This document shows, one piece after another, positions 34,201-45,023 of a stretch of DNA of 64,000 nt. The stretch comes from Zantedeschia hybrid cultivar (lineage: Eukaryota > Streptophyta > Magnoliopsida > Alismatales > Araceae). The notes under the pieces were generated by a model, which searched no databases, had not been told where the DNA came from, and saw nothing but the letters and a program-made list of their open reading frames with translations. The position numbers and the translations under genes were made by a program. Position 1 is the first letter of the stretch; each line of letters begins with the position of its first letter. The stretch covers positions 692,001 to 756,000 of the forward strand of contig JARZZO010000003.1 of the NCBI GenBank assembly GCA_030544215.1, in the 5' to 3' direction.

Positions 34201-37200
34201 CACAATCGTACTCCATCTGTTTCACTGATTTGATCCCGTTTCTTGATAGAACTGGGCAAGTTGAACAATTTTAAACTTTTTTTGGGATTTCGTGTGCAGT
34301 TGGATTGAACATGGCAGTTCCATTTTAGTTTGGCCCAACCAGCATCTTAAAGCACTATATGCACCACTTTGTAAAGGGTTGATATCAGGCAGGCAGCTAC
34401 TCAAAAACTTTGCTACTTTTTAAAATCCTCCATTTGTCCAGCCAATCCTGATGCGGGACAGCTACCACAATGGATCCGACACCTAACTAGAATCCGAGAT
34501 CAGCAGCGAACACACATCGGACAGCAGATAAACACGAGCGGCCACATCTTCCATGGGTGATATACGTGAAGATAACAGGAAATAAGCCCGGGAGCTGTCC
34601 TCTGCAGTGCGGAAACGAAACAGACCGAAGGTAGTAAGAACTACCTCGGTCTAGGACGGCAGCTACACAATCAAACATCTCAAATTTAAGGCCACGAGAT
34701 AAGCTACTCAACCTCACACATCCCACAACAAATTTAATATGTTGGCTAGGACCCTAATCTCACAAGCACGGGAATAGACTTGACTATATATTAAACCGAG
34801 TGAGCCAAGATGGAACATGTAATTAACACTAACCGATCCATTGTCGAATGGGATCAAAACTGAGGCTGCAACGATCCACGTATGGGCAGTGAGCGGGCTG
34901 CGAACACCCGAGTAGCAGGAGCCTCTCGGGAGGCAGCTGTTGAGGAGCGGAACCCACAGAGTGGGCTTGGGGATCCGGAGCTGGCTCAGGGCGCGGTCGT
35001 CGCTTGGTGCGAATGCGGCCGGGTTGCCACCGGGGGGGGGGGGGGGGAGTTGGGGCTCGAGCGACGATGGCCCTCCGGGGCGAACGCGGGCGGCGTGCCG
35101 TGTGTAAGCGGCCAAGCGAGGCGTGGGGACATGTCGAGCAGGAACCGTCCTCGGCACTTCCGTCGAGGCGCGCGGGCGATGACGCGCGCTCGGTCGGCGG
35201 CGGGCCCGGCTATGGGCGGGCATGTAGCGCGGGCGTTGACGGGGAGCAGTGGCGTTTCCTTTGCGGCGCCCTTAATGACAACTTCAGAGAGAGAGAGAGA
35301 GATAGAGAAAACGATAGAAAGGGGGAAGAAACTACAGGGGATAGAAGGGGCTCGACGCTGGGAAGAGAGTAGGGAAGAAAGAGAGAGAGGAGGGAGGGAG
35401 GGAGGGGGAGGGGAAACGGGCTTCACACCCTAGGGCTTCATGCCCAATACACACACATGCACATGGCGGCTCAAATTCCTTTGCATTCAATAATCATCAA
35501 TCCCTCCTCACGTGGGCTACAAGAGTATAAATAGAGTCCAAAAGAAATCCTAATGATGCCTTAACCACTAATGACTAAAATAACCCTATGACCCAAAAAT
35601 GACAAGAAAATCGTGTAAAAAATATACGAAAAATAGAAAACAGACAATCGGGCCCTAATACGGGCCGTACAAAAGCCCAAAATGTCCACAAGGTACTCAT
35701 CAGTCCTCCAAATAACCATCGTCAAGCCATAGAGAAGCTGTTGACATCCTCCTCCGATGGTAAATGTGGGCTGGGTCTAACCGGACGTGTGCGCGGGTGT
35801 CCTCACCAATCCTCTCCGTCTGGGAGGAATTCGACCCCGTCGAGTAAGGGCCTCGCCCACTCTGATAGCGCTTCAGAAGGTCCGGGTCGATTCGCTATAG
35901 CCCCTCGCGCGTAATCCACGTGTCTTCAGTAGATGACCGTGTGGGGACGAGTCGAGCGGGAACCGTCCTCGGCGCTTACATCGAGGCGCACGGGCGACAA
36001 CGCGTGCTCAGGTGTTCGCCACGTGGCCGGGTGGCGGCAGGCCCGACAATGGGCGGGCACGTGGCACGGGCGTTGACAGGGAGCAGCGACGTTTCCTTTT
36101 TGGCGCCCGATGACGACTTTAGAGAGAGAGAGAGAGAGAGAAACGGAGAAAACGATAGAGAGGGGGAAGAAACGATAGGGGATAGAAGGGGCTCGGCTCT
36201 GGGGAGAGAGGAGAGAAGAAAGAGAGAGAGGAGGGAAGGAGGGGGAGGGGGAAATATGCTTCACACCCTAGGGCTTCATGCCCAGTACACACGCAGATGA
36301 CGGCTCAAATTTCTTTGCATTCAATAATCATTGGTCTCTCCCCACGTGGGGGACAAGAGTATGAATAGAGCCCAAAAGAAAACCCTAACGATGCCCCTAA
36401 CCACTAATGAGCAAAATAACCCTATGACCCAAAAATAACAAGAAAATCGTGCAGAAAATATACGAAAATAGAAAACAGACAACCGGTCCCCAACACGGGC
36501 CTTACAAAAGCCCAAAATGTCTATAAATACACAAGGTGCTCATCAGTCCTCAAAATAACCATCGTCAAGTCACAAAGAAGCCGGGGTCGCTGCTGACGTC
36601 CTCCTCTGACGGTAAATGTGGGCCTGCTCGAACCGGACCTGTGCACAGGTGTCCTCACCAAATCCTAGATTGGTTGTATACTTCTTGTTAATAATGTGAT
36701 GATCAGTTGGATGTAGGTTAGCTTAAACCAATTTACTCTCTTAACTCTAGACTTTCTCCAACAAGTTCATATAGGATTCTTGTGTTGATTTATTTACATT
36801 TAAAGTTCAGAGCATACTTCAAGTGGGGAAGGGACCCTCAAAAAGATCAAGGGAAGCAAGAACATGTTATACATGCAAATAATATATATATATATATTTG
36901 AAATAAATTAATTTATTATATATTTGTATTTTCTCAAACAGTCAGATTGAGGACAAGGGAACGGATTTACTCACTTTCTCTGAACATTTCACGTGCATCA
37001 CTTAGATGAATATAATTTGTTGCAACACATGGGGCATGCTTTTGTCCAACTAAAAGGGCAGTGCCACAGGACTCCCGCCACTGCGGTGTCTTGGGAGGGT
37101 TAATTGTATGCAGCCTTAACCTTGCTTCTTGAAAAGTGAGGCTGTTTCTGGATTTGAAGCTATGATCTCCAGGTCACAGTGAAGCAAGCTTAATGTTGTA

Positions 37201-38888
37201 CCAAGGCTCCCACTTGCTTTCCTGCAACTAGGTCCAAATAAATGTCTTCTCACAAAACCTTTGGAATTATGTCCGACAAATTCTGTTTTATCTTGGATAG
37301 TCAATAGGCTACTCATAAAAGAAAAGTGTTTGAAACCGCCTTTGTACTCGTGATACAACATGTGCTTCATATAATTATGTATACAGCTGCACATGGTCTA
37401 TGCCATCGTGATGTTGGCTAAAAACTGTGCATGCATTTTATGGGTGATCTATCCTTGGACAATTTCAACTATCAAGTGCCTTTTTCTTTATTAAATAGTG
37501 GGTTTGTATACTTTGATACCATTTTTTGTTCATTTTTGGTATTGTAAGGCTCAGCTACTTGCTGTTATCTATTTTATGAACTTACACCAACTAATTTTGA
37601 GGAAATTGTGTCATCATTGTTAAATAGTATACAATTATTTGCCCCCAAAATTGCCATAAGATGGGTTACATATGGGTGTGTTCTCCATGAAGGAAATTGC
37701 TTACCCTATTCTGGAGTTGCTGGAAGACTAGTTGGACCATCTTATTCTTGTAAGGGTGACCACAAGTTCTATCATGCCAAGATCCTTCTAAAAGGATATG
37801 ACTCCAAGAGAAGGTCATTTGCATGCACTGCAAGCATTGGCCGGAGGAAGAATCCAGACTTCTCAAGAGAAAGCAAAGGGTTTTCCAGAGGTTGGAGTAG
37901 ACAGAACCAAGAGAGAGAAAACTCAGAGAACTCTGAAGGTGCCATGGATCTCCTGTCCTCCAAAAATGGGCCACTGCCTTCTCTCTCCAGCAAGCCAAGG
38001 CATCAGGCCACTGCAACCCCAGGACAAAGGGAGAAGGAGATTGTTGAGCTCTTCAGGAAGGTCCAAGCACAACTCCGAGAACGAGCAGCCATAAAAGATG
38101 AGAAAAAGGTAGAAAGGTCGTCACAGGGTCAGGCAGAGAAGGGAACTGTTGATTCTCTTCTCAGTCTATTAAGGAAGCACACTGTGGATCAAGGTAAGAG
38201 GAAAAGCCGGGAGAAGAATTTTGACATCGACCAACCAGAAAGAAGCAGTCCTCCTGAAGATGGACAAAGTTCAAGCTTCTTTGAGTCAAATAGCATTGTA
38301 CCTGAAGAGGATGTTGAAGAAACTACTATTCCTGCCGTTGCTAGGAGGCCACCATCAAATTTCCAGCGTAGATCTCCTGTACCCCAGATGAAGTATCAAC
38401 CTGTCTATTCAGTGAAAGAGAATGTCAATGTGAATTCTCCTTTGGAATCAGCTGCGAAGAAGAATATTGTCTTGGAGGATGATGAAGAGCCCATCAACTT
38501 GGATAAGCACAAAGCCTTTGATGATGGACCTTTGCAGCGTAGATCTCCGGTACCCCGAGTGAAGTATCAACCTGTCTATTCAGCAAAAGAGAATGTCAGT
38601 GTGAATTCTCCTTTGGGATCAGCTGAGAAGAAGAATATTGTCCTGGTGGATGATGAAGAGCCCATCTCCTTGGATGAGCACGAAGCCTTTGATGATGGAC
38701 CCTTGGAATCATCCGAGGATGATGACACAGATGAAGAGACCACAGGACTTTTACCCACAGAAAATGCAGATTTGAGCTTGCTTAAGATCCCCGAGTTGAG
38801 AGCACTTGCAAAATCCCGAGGCATGAAAAGGTATTCAAAGCTCAAGAAATGTGAGCTTTTAGAACTATTGAGCAGCGAGGGGGATTGA
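28200..38888 (+). CDS. RHON1: RHON1-like Rho-N domain protein, probably chloroplast
   Basis: Three exons, join(28200..28226, 33686..33728, 37693..38888), give 421 residues in a single frame. Exon 1 encodes MSATPIACQ and ends CAG|GTGGGT. Exon 2 (TTGCAG|GGTTTAG to ACACAG|GTATTT) adds GLVNQMQSVAALNT. The exon 3 acceptor (CATGAAG|GA) is the least certain; I chose it because phase and the following NCLPYSGVAG fit monocot RHON1-like proteins. Domains: a likely transit-peptide region with FACTAS-type Ser/Ala text, a helical REKEIVELFRKVQAQLRERA segment (about 134-155), two 57-residue repeats (248-304, 305-361), an acidic stretch, and a C-terminal Rho-N domain (about 380-421; LSLLKIPELRALAKSRGMK). 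Arabidopsis RHON1 binds chloroplast RNA and works with RNase E; the same role here is inferred. Introns of 5.46 and 3.96 kb carry several transposon remnants. Confidence 0.85.
29655..30210 (+). mobile_element. LINE remnant (zf-RVT region) in RHON1 intron 1
   Basis: Broken frames read VKSAYQWI, then KVLVWQICIGRFHTCDRLAR, then SCLFSWEIWHSLFMKL and HAILCTIWGKRKRRIFRS. These are the C-terminal zinc-binding RVT region of plant L1 elements, in the right order. At least one frameshift and several stops are present, so it is dead. It has the same orientation as the host gene. Confidence 0.75.
30574..31096. mobile_element. hAT-type MITE, copy 2, in RHON1 intron 1
   Basis: The ends are CAGTGGCAGATCC and (complement of the right end) CAGTGGCGGACCC. 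They are flanked by a perfect 8-bp duplication, gttgtaag (30566-30573 and 31097-31104). A 99-bp unit beginning near 'ggaccccact' (30609 and 30708) is repeated in tandem inside. A nearby duplicate of the host flank (31161-31217) reads through without the element. It is related to the MITE at 20932-21354 in opposite orientation. Confidence 0.88.
31218..31293. repeat. CT microsatellite, about 38 units
   Basis: An almost uninterrupted CT run. A shorter CT run lies at 31134-31158, at the same place in the neighbouring duplicate of this segment. Confidence 0.97.
31340..31565. repeat. Tandem duplication, period ~107 bp
   Basis: 'caaaaggtcctaataaaag' at 31340 recurs as 'caaaaggtcctaagaaaaa' at 31447. 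Both continue to 'tcgacttttg', 'ggcagtagcatg' and 'tttgtttactaggacattag'. It is intronic and non-coding. Confidence 0.8.
32047..32420. mobile_element. Degenerate MITE-like element in RHON1 intron 1
   Basis: The left end 'gggtgttaatggctggcc' and the complement of the right end 'gttatgtcaatgggacagta' are weakly inverted. The interior is full of ggcc/ggct-type text (ggcctagc, gagcccaacc) common in plant MITEs whose ends read 'gggtgtcaatgggc'. A related fragment lies at 29341-29480 (ends 'gcccattgacaccccctaag'). No target duplication was found. Confidence 0.35.
35120..36665. repeat. ~0.8-kb direct duplication in RHON1 intron 2
   Basis: 'accgtcctcggc' occurs at 35145 and 35961, and the copies align for about 700 bp, through 'gggcgggca', the GA-rich run, 'cacaccctagggcttcatgc', 'cttttgcattcaataatca'-like text, 'aataaccctatgacccaaaa' and 'ggtgtcctcacca'. 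About 130 bp separate the copies. They could be two LTRs of a degraded short retroelement or a plain tandem duplication. The GC-rich lead-in (34900-35120) with a 16-base G run (35032-35047) produces spurious long frames on both strands. Confidence 0.75.
38364..38705 (+). repeat. In-frame 171-bp tandem repeat inside RHON1-like exon 3
   Basis: Unit 1 (38364-38534) and unit 2 (38535-38705) each encode 57 residues. They start QRRSPVP and end EAFDDGPL or KAFDDGPL, with 10-11 residue differences. The repeat length keeps frame, so the protein grows by one unit. The repeated block is acidic and probably disordered. Confidence 0.92.
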
Positions 38889-39234
38889 TGTCTCACTGTT
38901 TCAGGTGCAGAGCTTGATGAACATCACAAGAGGTTTGGTTTTGCTTCTGTTTTCTTTTCATTTTTCTTCATTGTTCTGTCGTACTGTTATTCAGTTTCTT
39001 CAAGTTTCCTTCCATTCCTCTTTCGTGCTTTTTGGTAGCCTAGGATCAAATGATATGGATGAAGCCAGTTTTTGGGATGCCTGTGCACTCGCTTGGCTTC
39101 AGAGCATTGTCTTTACTTAAGTTTTTTTTTTCTTCAGCTGTGACTGCGCAGAATTCTTAACACTGTTCAGATATGGATGAATGTTTAGTGTATCGTTTGG
39201 ACATGGTATGGTTGTTCTCTGTGGTCAAGTGGTG

Positions 39235-39240
39235 AATAAA
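39235..39240 (+). promoter_or_regulatory. Candidate poly(A) signal for the RHON1-like gene
   Basis: AATAAA lies 347 bases after the stop codon, in a T-rich region suitable for a 3' UTR. Chance occurrence is possible. Confidence 0.35.
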
Positions 39241-40065
39241 ACCGTAGAGATCCGAGAGCCATACAAAGGATATATAATGGGGAGTGGATCGCCTATGCAC
39301 TTGGGTGCTAACTTGAATCTGTACTTTTTGTATGGCTGCTGATGACAAAATCCCTACTTCATGCTTGGTGCTCATAAAAAATGCTCATAACTGTCGGTGC
39401 ATTACGCGAGTGAGACATGACCATAACAAAGTGCAGATTTTACAGATCTCCCAATGTTTAGGCAATCTACTGCCAGCTAATGGGAACACAGAATTGCCAG
39501 CTTGCCTGGACAATCCAATTTCTGGACTGCCGTCTGTCTTCTTCGCCCTTCAGCCCTTGTTCACTTTGTTTGCCCGCCTCTTAATTAGACGGAAGCCTCC
39601 CTATTGCTCAACTTTTCTGCTCGTGTTTGGACTGGCTTCTGGCTTCTGGCTTCTGTCTTCACGTCTTCTCTCTAAGAAATGTATTAATAAGATCATGTTC
39701 TAAACAAAATTTTTATATAAATGAAATTATAGTAGAAATTATGCATGCAAACTCCACCGGCCGGAAAACGCATATCGTATCTAACAGCAAGACACAAGTT
39801 TGAGATGCTTCCTATGAAAATCCATCCACCGGCCCTCCGACGTCCAAACTAACCGCCAGCCGATTAAACAAAGGATAATGATCAAAAGAAAGAGGAGTTC
39901 CTTAGCTTTTCACCGTTGGCATCTGGTTAATTTGCAGGACTCGCATCCAGTTTTATGACCACCCTCGAGACTTTTCAGCGAAGAACTTTCATTCTTCCAT
40001 CGTAATCATCGTAGTGTTTGTTAGAACTGCTCGGAATGGAAGCAAGAAAAGAATTCACTATTATG

Positions 40066-40212
40066 CAAGGCCTGAAGACCGGTCCATTTACGACCATAAG
40101 TGGTTTGGACCAAGGAGCTCACAAGGCCTAAAGACCGGTCCATTTACGGCCATAAGTGGTTTGGACCAAGGAGCTCACAAGGCCTAAAGACCGGTCCATT
40201 TACGACCGTACG
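40066..40212. repeat. 56-bp tandem repeat, about 2.6 copies, upstream of the receptor kinase
   Basis: 'caaggcctgaagaccggtcc' starts at 40066. Near-identical units start at 40122 and 40178 and continue through 'atttacg.ccataagtggtt' and 'ggaccaaggagctca'. The copies differ at only a few bases, so the array is young. It ends about 690 bp before the ATG of the kinase gene. Confidence 0.9.
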
Positions 40213-40897
40213 TGGCGCGCAACACAAACCTGACGATGAGAAAATAAAGCAAACGTGACAGCAATGTAGGAGAAATAAAAGGGACTATATTAGTGCTGTT
40301 TTTACAAGGATAAGTGCCATGCTTATGCTTACTCTCTTGAGGGAGTAGTTTTAAATTTAAGAGGGAGGACGAGTAAATATTCACTGTTGGCAATTAGGCA
40401 TGATGCAGTCCTGTAATTAAGAGGAATAAAAATAAAAAAAGAGACGGAGAGAGAGAGAGAGAAGAACAAATGGAGGGCCGGCCTTGCACCTCTCCTGTAG
40501 ACAGCTCAAACCCCTCCTTTGACAACACGCAAGCCCAAGGGAGGGGGGGCACCCTAACCCCCCACACCCTAAATCTAGAACCCCCCACCCCACCCCACCG
40601 GCCCACCCCACATCCTCTTTTTGTCACCACCTTCCTCTTCTTCTTCCTCGCCTATTCTTAGCCCTTGCCGCCCTTCCCTTTTGTCCTTGTCGATCCACCA
40701 CCTTGTTCTCCTCACCCACCCTCCCTCCCTAAGAGCCATGCCATCAAAACCCACATCACCACCGTCTCGCGTTAACCCTTTCCTGCCCTCCTGCCACTGC
40801 AACGACCACCGCTGCTCCTCCCTCCTCCGCGCGTAACCGCCGCGCGCCTCCGCTTGCCGCCACCTCAAGCGCGTTGCGGCCACCCCTGCGCGCAGCC

Positions 40898-42395
40898 ATG
40901 ACCGGCGGGGCCTCGCCGTCGCGGCGCACGAGGCTCCTCGCCGTCCTTGTCTGCATGGCGGCAGCGTTGCGCGCGGCGGCGTCGGCGTCGGAGGCCGACA
41001 TGCTTCTCGACTTCAAGGAGTCGATAAGTGATGTCGCCGGTTCCCTCAAGGACTGGACGTCGGACTCGGGTAACCGCGGGCCGTGCCTCGGCGGGCGCAA
41101 GGGCAACTGGACCGGCGTCTACTGCGAGGGGGGCACGGTGATCAAGCTGGTGCTGGAGAACATGGCGCTGGGGGGCACCCCGGACGTGGACTCCCTGGCC
41201 GGCCTGCCGGGGCTGCGCAGCCTAAGCCTAATGCACAACAGCTTCCAGGGCCCGCTGCCCGCCGTGGGTAAGCTGGGGAAGCTGAGGAGTCTTTACCTGG
41301 CGTACAACAACTTGTCGGGGGACATCGCCGACGACGCCTTCTCCGGCATGGGGTCGCTGAGGGCCGTCCACCTGGAGCACAACGACTTCACGGGGCCGAT
41401 ACCGACGTCGCTGGCGCAGGCGCCCAAGCTGACGGAGCTGTCTCTGGAGGTGAACGGGTTCACCGGCTTCCTGCCGGATTTCCAGCAGGGGGATAATTTG
41501 GTCTTGAACGTGTCGTACAACCACCTTCGAGGTGCGATCCCGGCCAGCCTCAGCCGGATGGACAAGAGCAGTTTCATAGGTGAGACAGACACATCACAGG
41601 CATATCGCCTCTTCTCACGCACATTAACATACGTACTGACTGCATCATACATATATATGCCACCATGCATTTTGTTGTCCTAATTCCTTGGTTAGCAGTT
41701 CCAATTTCAAGCTGACATATATATATATATATATATTAATTATCATCCAATTCAAGGAGATATAGCATCCTCTAAAGTAAACAAGAACGAGGGCAGACAT
41801 TAATTGATATAATTATATTTTAATCCTTAAAACTATAGTGCATTTACAAAAAAGCCTCTCCAACCCAAGTCATCACAATCCCCGCGAATTGGTCTCGCGA
41901 GGCCCCATAATATTAAAAGAAAGCCTCTAAGAGACTTACCAAAAAACTCCTTAAAAGGATTTTTTTTATAAAAAAAGTTGAGATTGTGGAGACTTAATAG
42001 TCATATTAGAAGAATCTATATGTAATATCAAAAGTTTATGAGAGTCGAAGATCAAAAGTCCTAATTATTTTTGATGAAAGCTTAGAAAAAACTAATCTAT
42101 GCATATGATGCAAAAAAAAATGCAATTTTTTTCTAGATATTTCACATATAACAAAAATTATTGTTAGAAAGAAATTTATGGATTTATCATTCTTGCATTT
42201 TAATTTCCTATATATGTAGATCATACAAATATCAAAATGATGTAAACTAAAATGTCACCAAACTAAATGATCTTTTTACAAGTGTATATATACATGCACA
42301 CATTAATATTCACATTCTTAATGATTATATAAAAAATTAAATACAGGAGCCATAAATCTATAATTTTCATTAGAATGAGAATAATAAAGCTATGC

Positions 42396-42470
<75 letters not shown>

Positions 42471-45023
42471 CATAAGAGCGTTGTCTTCAACAGAACCACG
42501 GGTATTCAATAATGTACAGCTATGACAAACATATATATGGAGTCCGCTTGAACTGCATTTTAAAGTAAAATGAGAATAATGAGAATTGAGGATCAGATTA
42601 CAAGGTTTTGTGGAAACGTGAGAACACGGCATCTGAGGACTGGTCTGCACGTCCAACCCTCACAAATCTCCACCTGGCGCTTAAACGCACAAACTAGTCA
42701 GGTCAACCATGAAGCATATATGGAGGATGGATATAGACATAACACAAGAGAAATGGTCAAGCAATTCTACATAAAAATATAATAGAGTTTTTTCAATGTC
42801 GATTCCTAACTCCCTCTACCTTACATGTTTTGACATTAACTTTTACATGTTTAAATTTTTAATTTTTAATTCATAGGTCAAATTTTCTTAACTCTACCAT
42901 ATATAATTAAACATGGATTTAACTCATTCTACAAAAATCACTTATACCTTTATTTAAGTTTTAAGTTTTACTTCCTGTCAGTGCAATCAAAAAAAAAGAG
43001 AGAGAAGAAATTTCATGAAAAATTTACAACCTGATCTCTAATTGAAAGATTAAAAAATATCTAAAAATAAAAAAATATTAGTATTATATTCGACCCATTG
43101 AAGTCATTTTTTATTATTCATTGAGACTCAATTTTTTAATTTTTTAGAGTCATTTCAAATATTTCTATTTATTTTAACATTAGTTTGAAGATTTTTTGAT
43201 GAATATTTTCCTCTTTTAAATGATTCTTACCTGTAAGAGTTTATTTGCAATTGTATTAAGTTTATGGAGATTAATATCACAATACACAACATACGGCCGG
43301 ATATTTATTTTGAATTTACTATTTTTATAAAGATTGATATCGAAAAAATTCAAAAACATAATTAGCATCTAGGACGTACGTCTTTAATTTATGGTGTTTA
43401 GGTGCTTTAATTATTTATCCTCATAGTTATCGTTATGGTCGTCATCGTCAATAATAGTCGTGTTTGTGTTAATCCATGATGGACGGGGTACAGGGAATAC
43501 TGATTTGTGTGGTAAGCCTCTTGCCATCCCATGCAAGCCGCCATCGCCTCCTCTTCCTCCTCCCAGATCAAACAAGCTGTCAACGCCGCTGCTCATCGTT
43601 ATTGTGGTGATCGCCGTAGCCCTCGCCCTGGCAATCGCCGGGGTGGGAGTCGCCGCACTCCGGCGCCGCCGACCTGAGGACCCCCAGCTGGGCCGGCCAC
43701 CGTCACACAACTCCAAGAAGTCTTATGCCACCATGGAGGCTGCAGACAACCTCGAGCACGGGTCCGCCGTCGGCAGCTCCTCCGGCAGCAGTCGGAAGAA
43801 GAGGGCGGCGGTGGCTGCCGCCAGGGAGGCTGAGCAGAGCACCAAGCTGGTGTTCGTCCGGGACGGCAGGGAGAGGTTGGAGCTGCAGGACCTGCTGAGG
43901 GCGTCGGCGGAGGTGCTGGGCAGCGGCGGGTTTGGGTCCTCGTACAAGGCGATGCTGCTCAACGGTCCAAGCATGGTGGTCAAGAGGTTCAGGGAGATGA
44001 ACGGGGTGGGGAAGGAGGAGTTCCAGGAGCACATGAGGAGACTTGGCAGTTTGTCTCACCTCAATTTGCTCCCCCTGGTGGCCTACTACTACAGGAAGGA
44101 GGAGAAGCTCCTGGTCACCGATTACGTTCCCAATGGCAGCTTGGCTCATCTCCTCCACGGTAACTACGTACTCGGCCTCTCTTGCACTCCATTTTATGTT
44201 ACTCAAATTTAGTCTAGCCGTCATCAACACCAAACATGCACCAACAACAACAAGTAGTAGTACGTAGTAGTCTCGTCCCATCCACATACATATAATACGT
44301 ACGCATGCACTTGGTTCTTCAATTAATTAAGATGCACGCACACATGATCTCTGTGCAATTTAACTCGCAGCTGGAAACCGCAGCACGAGCCATCCGACGC
44401 TCCACTGGCCGGCGAGGCTGAGGATCGTGAAGGGGGTGGCGAGGGGGCTCCTCTACCTTTACGAGGAGTTGCCCATGCTCACCAGCCCCCACGGGCACCT
44501 CAAGTCCTCCAACGTGCTGCTCGACGACAACTTCGAGCCCCTCCTCACCGACTACGCCCTGTCCCCGGTGATGAACCCGGCGCACGCCTCCGACGTCATG
44601 GTGGCGTACCGGTCCCCCGAGTACGAGCAACACGGCCGGACGACGAAGAAGTCCGACGTGTGGAGCCTGGGCATACTGATACTGGAGATCCTCACGGGGA
44701 AGTTCCCCGACAACTACGTGCGGCGGCGGCGGCGGGGGGGAAGCAACAGCGGCGGCAGCAGCGGCGGCGGCGGGGACCTGGCGACGTGGGTGAACTCGGT
44801 GGTGAGGGAGGAGTGGACGGGGGAGGTGTTCGACGGGGGGATGGGGGACACCAAGGGAGCCGAGGAGGAGATGCTGAAGCTGCTCCGGATCGGGATGGCG
44901 TGCTGCGAGGCGGACGTGGGGCGGCGGTGGGAGATGGCGGAGACGGTGGAGCAGATCGAAGCGCTCAAGGAGAGGGACGGCAGCGACGAGGACCTGTCGT
45001 CGTACGGCAGCGAGAGCTACTAG
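40898..45023 (+). CDS. Pollen-receptor-like LRR kinase (PRK type, likely pseudokinase)
   Basis: Three exons, join(40898..41579, 43494..44159, 44371..45023), encode 666 residues with matching phases (ATAG|GTGAGA; TACAG|GGAAT; CACG|GTAACT; CGCAG|CTGG). Residues 1-28 form a signal peptide. An LRRNT region (SEADMLLDFKESI ... C) and about five to six LRRs follow, then the typical GNTDLCGKPL, a proline-rich juxtamembrane stretch and a membrane helix (about 259-284). The cytoplasmic kinase domain has a glycine loop (GSGGFGSSYKA, 370-380) and VVKRF with the invariant lysine at 391. The catalytic-loop HRD is replaced by HGHLKSSN (490-497), and DFG by DYA (510-512). This is the usual state in PRK proteins, which signal through ROP-GEFs in pollen tubes; that role is inferred. 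A glycine/arginine-rich insert (RRRRRGGSNSGGSSGGGG) follows the LTGKFPDNY segment. Start: first ATG before the signal peptide, in good context. Confidence 0.92.
41844..42066 (+). repeat. Dispersed repeat family A, copy 2, in receptor kinase intron 1
   Basis: Matches 204-416 in the same orientation, ending in 'atcaaaagtcctaatta' here and 'atcaaaaatcctaattt' there. Non-coding; class unknown. Confidence 0.55.
42396..42470. repeat. Compound CT/TA microsatellite in receptor kinase intron 1
   Basis: A CT run is followed by TA runs with single CA or GT interruptions. It creates spurious frames rich in Tyr-Ile and Arg-Glu. Confidence 0.95.
42833..43330. repeat. Dispersed repeat family B, copy 2, in receptor kinase intron 1
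   Basis: Uninterrupted relative of 14880-15167 plus 16806 onward. It keeps 'gacccattg' followed, after about 21 bases, by 'cattgagactcaattt', the site where copy 1 holds the LINE-like insertion. Confidence 0.55.

Larger units (their letters stand above)
38889..40897. other. Spacer between the RHON1-like and receptor kinase genes
   Basis: Probably holds the RHON1-like 3' UTR (to about 39260) and the receptor kinase promoter and CT-rich leader (about 40440-40897). No further gene was recognised. A 56-bp tandem repeat lies at 40066-40212. Confidence 0.5.

Noticed and set aside
34714..35433. Frames of 122-183 codons on both strands
   Set aside because: They arise from a GC-rich, low-complexity repeat inside RHON1 intron 2, with poly-G and GA runs; no recognisable domain.
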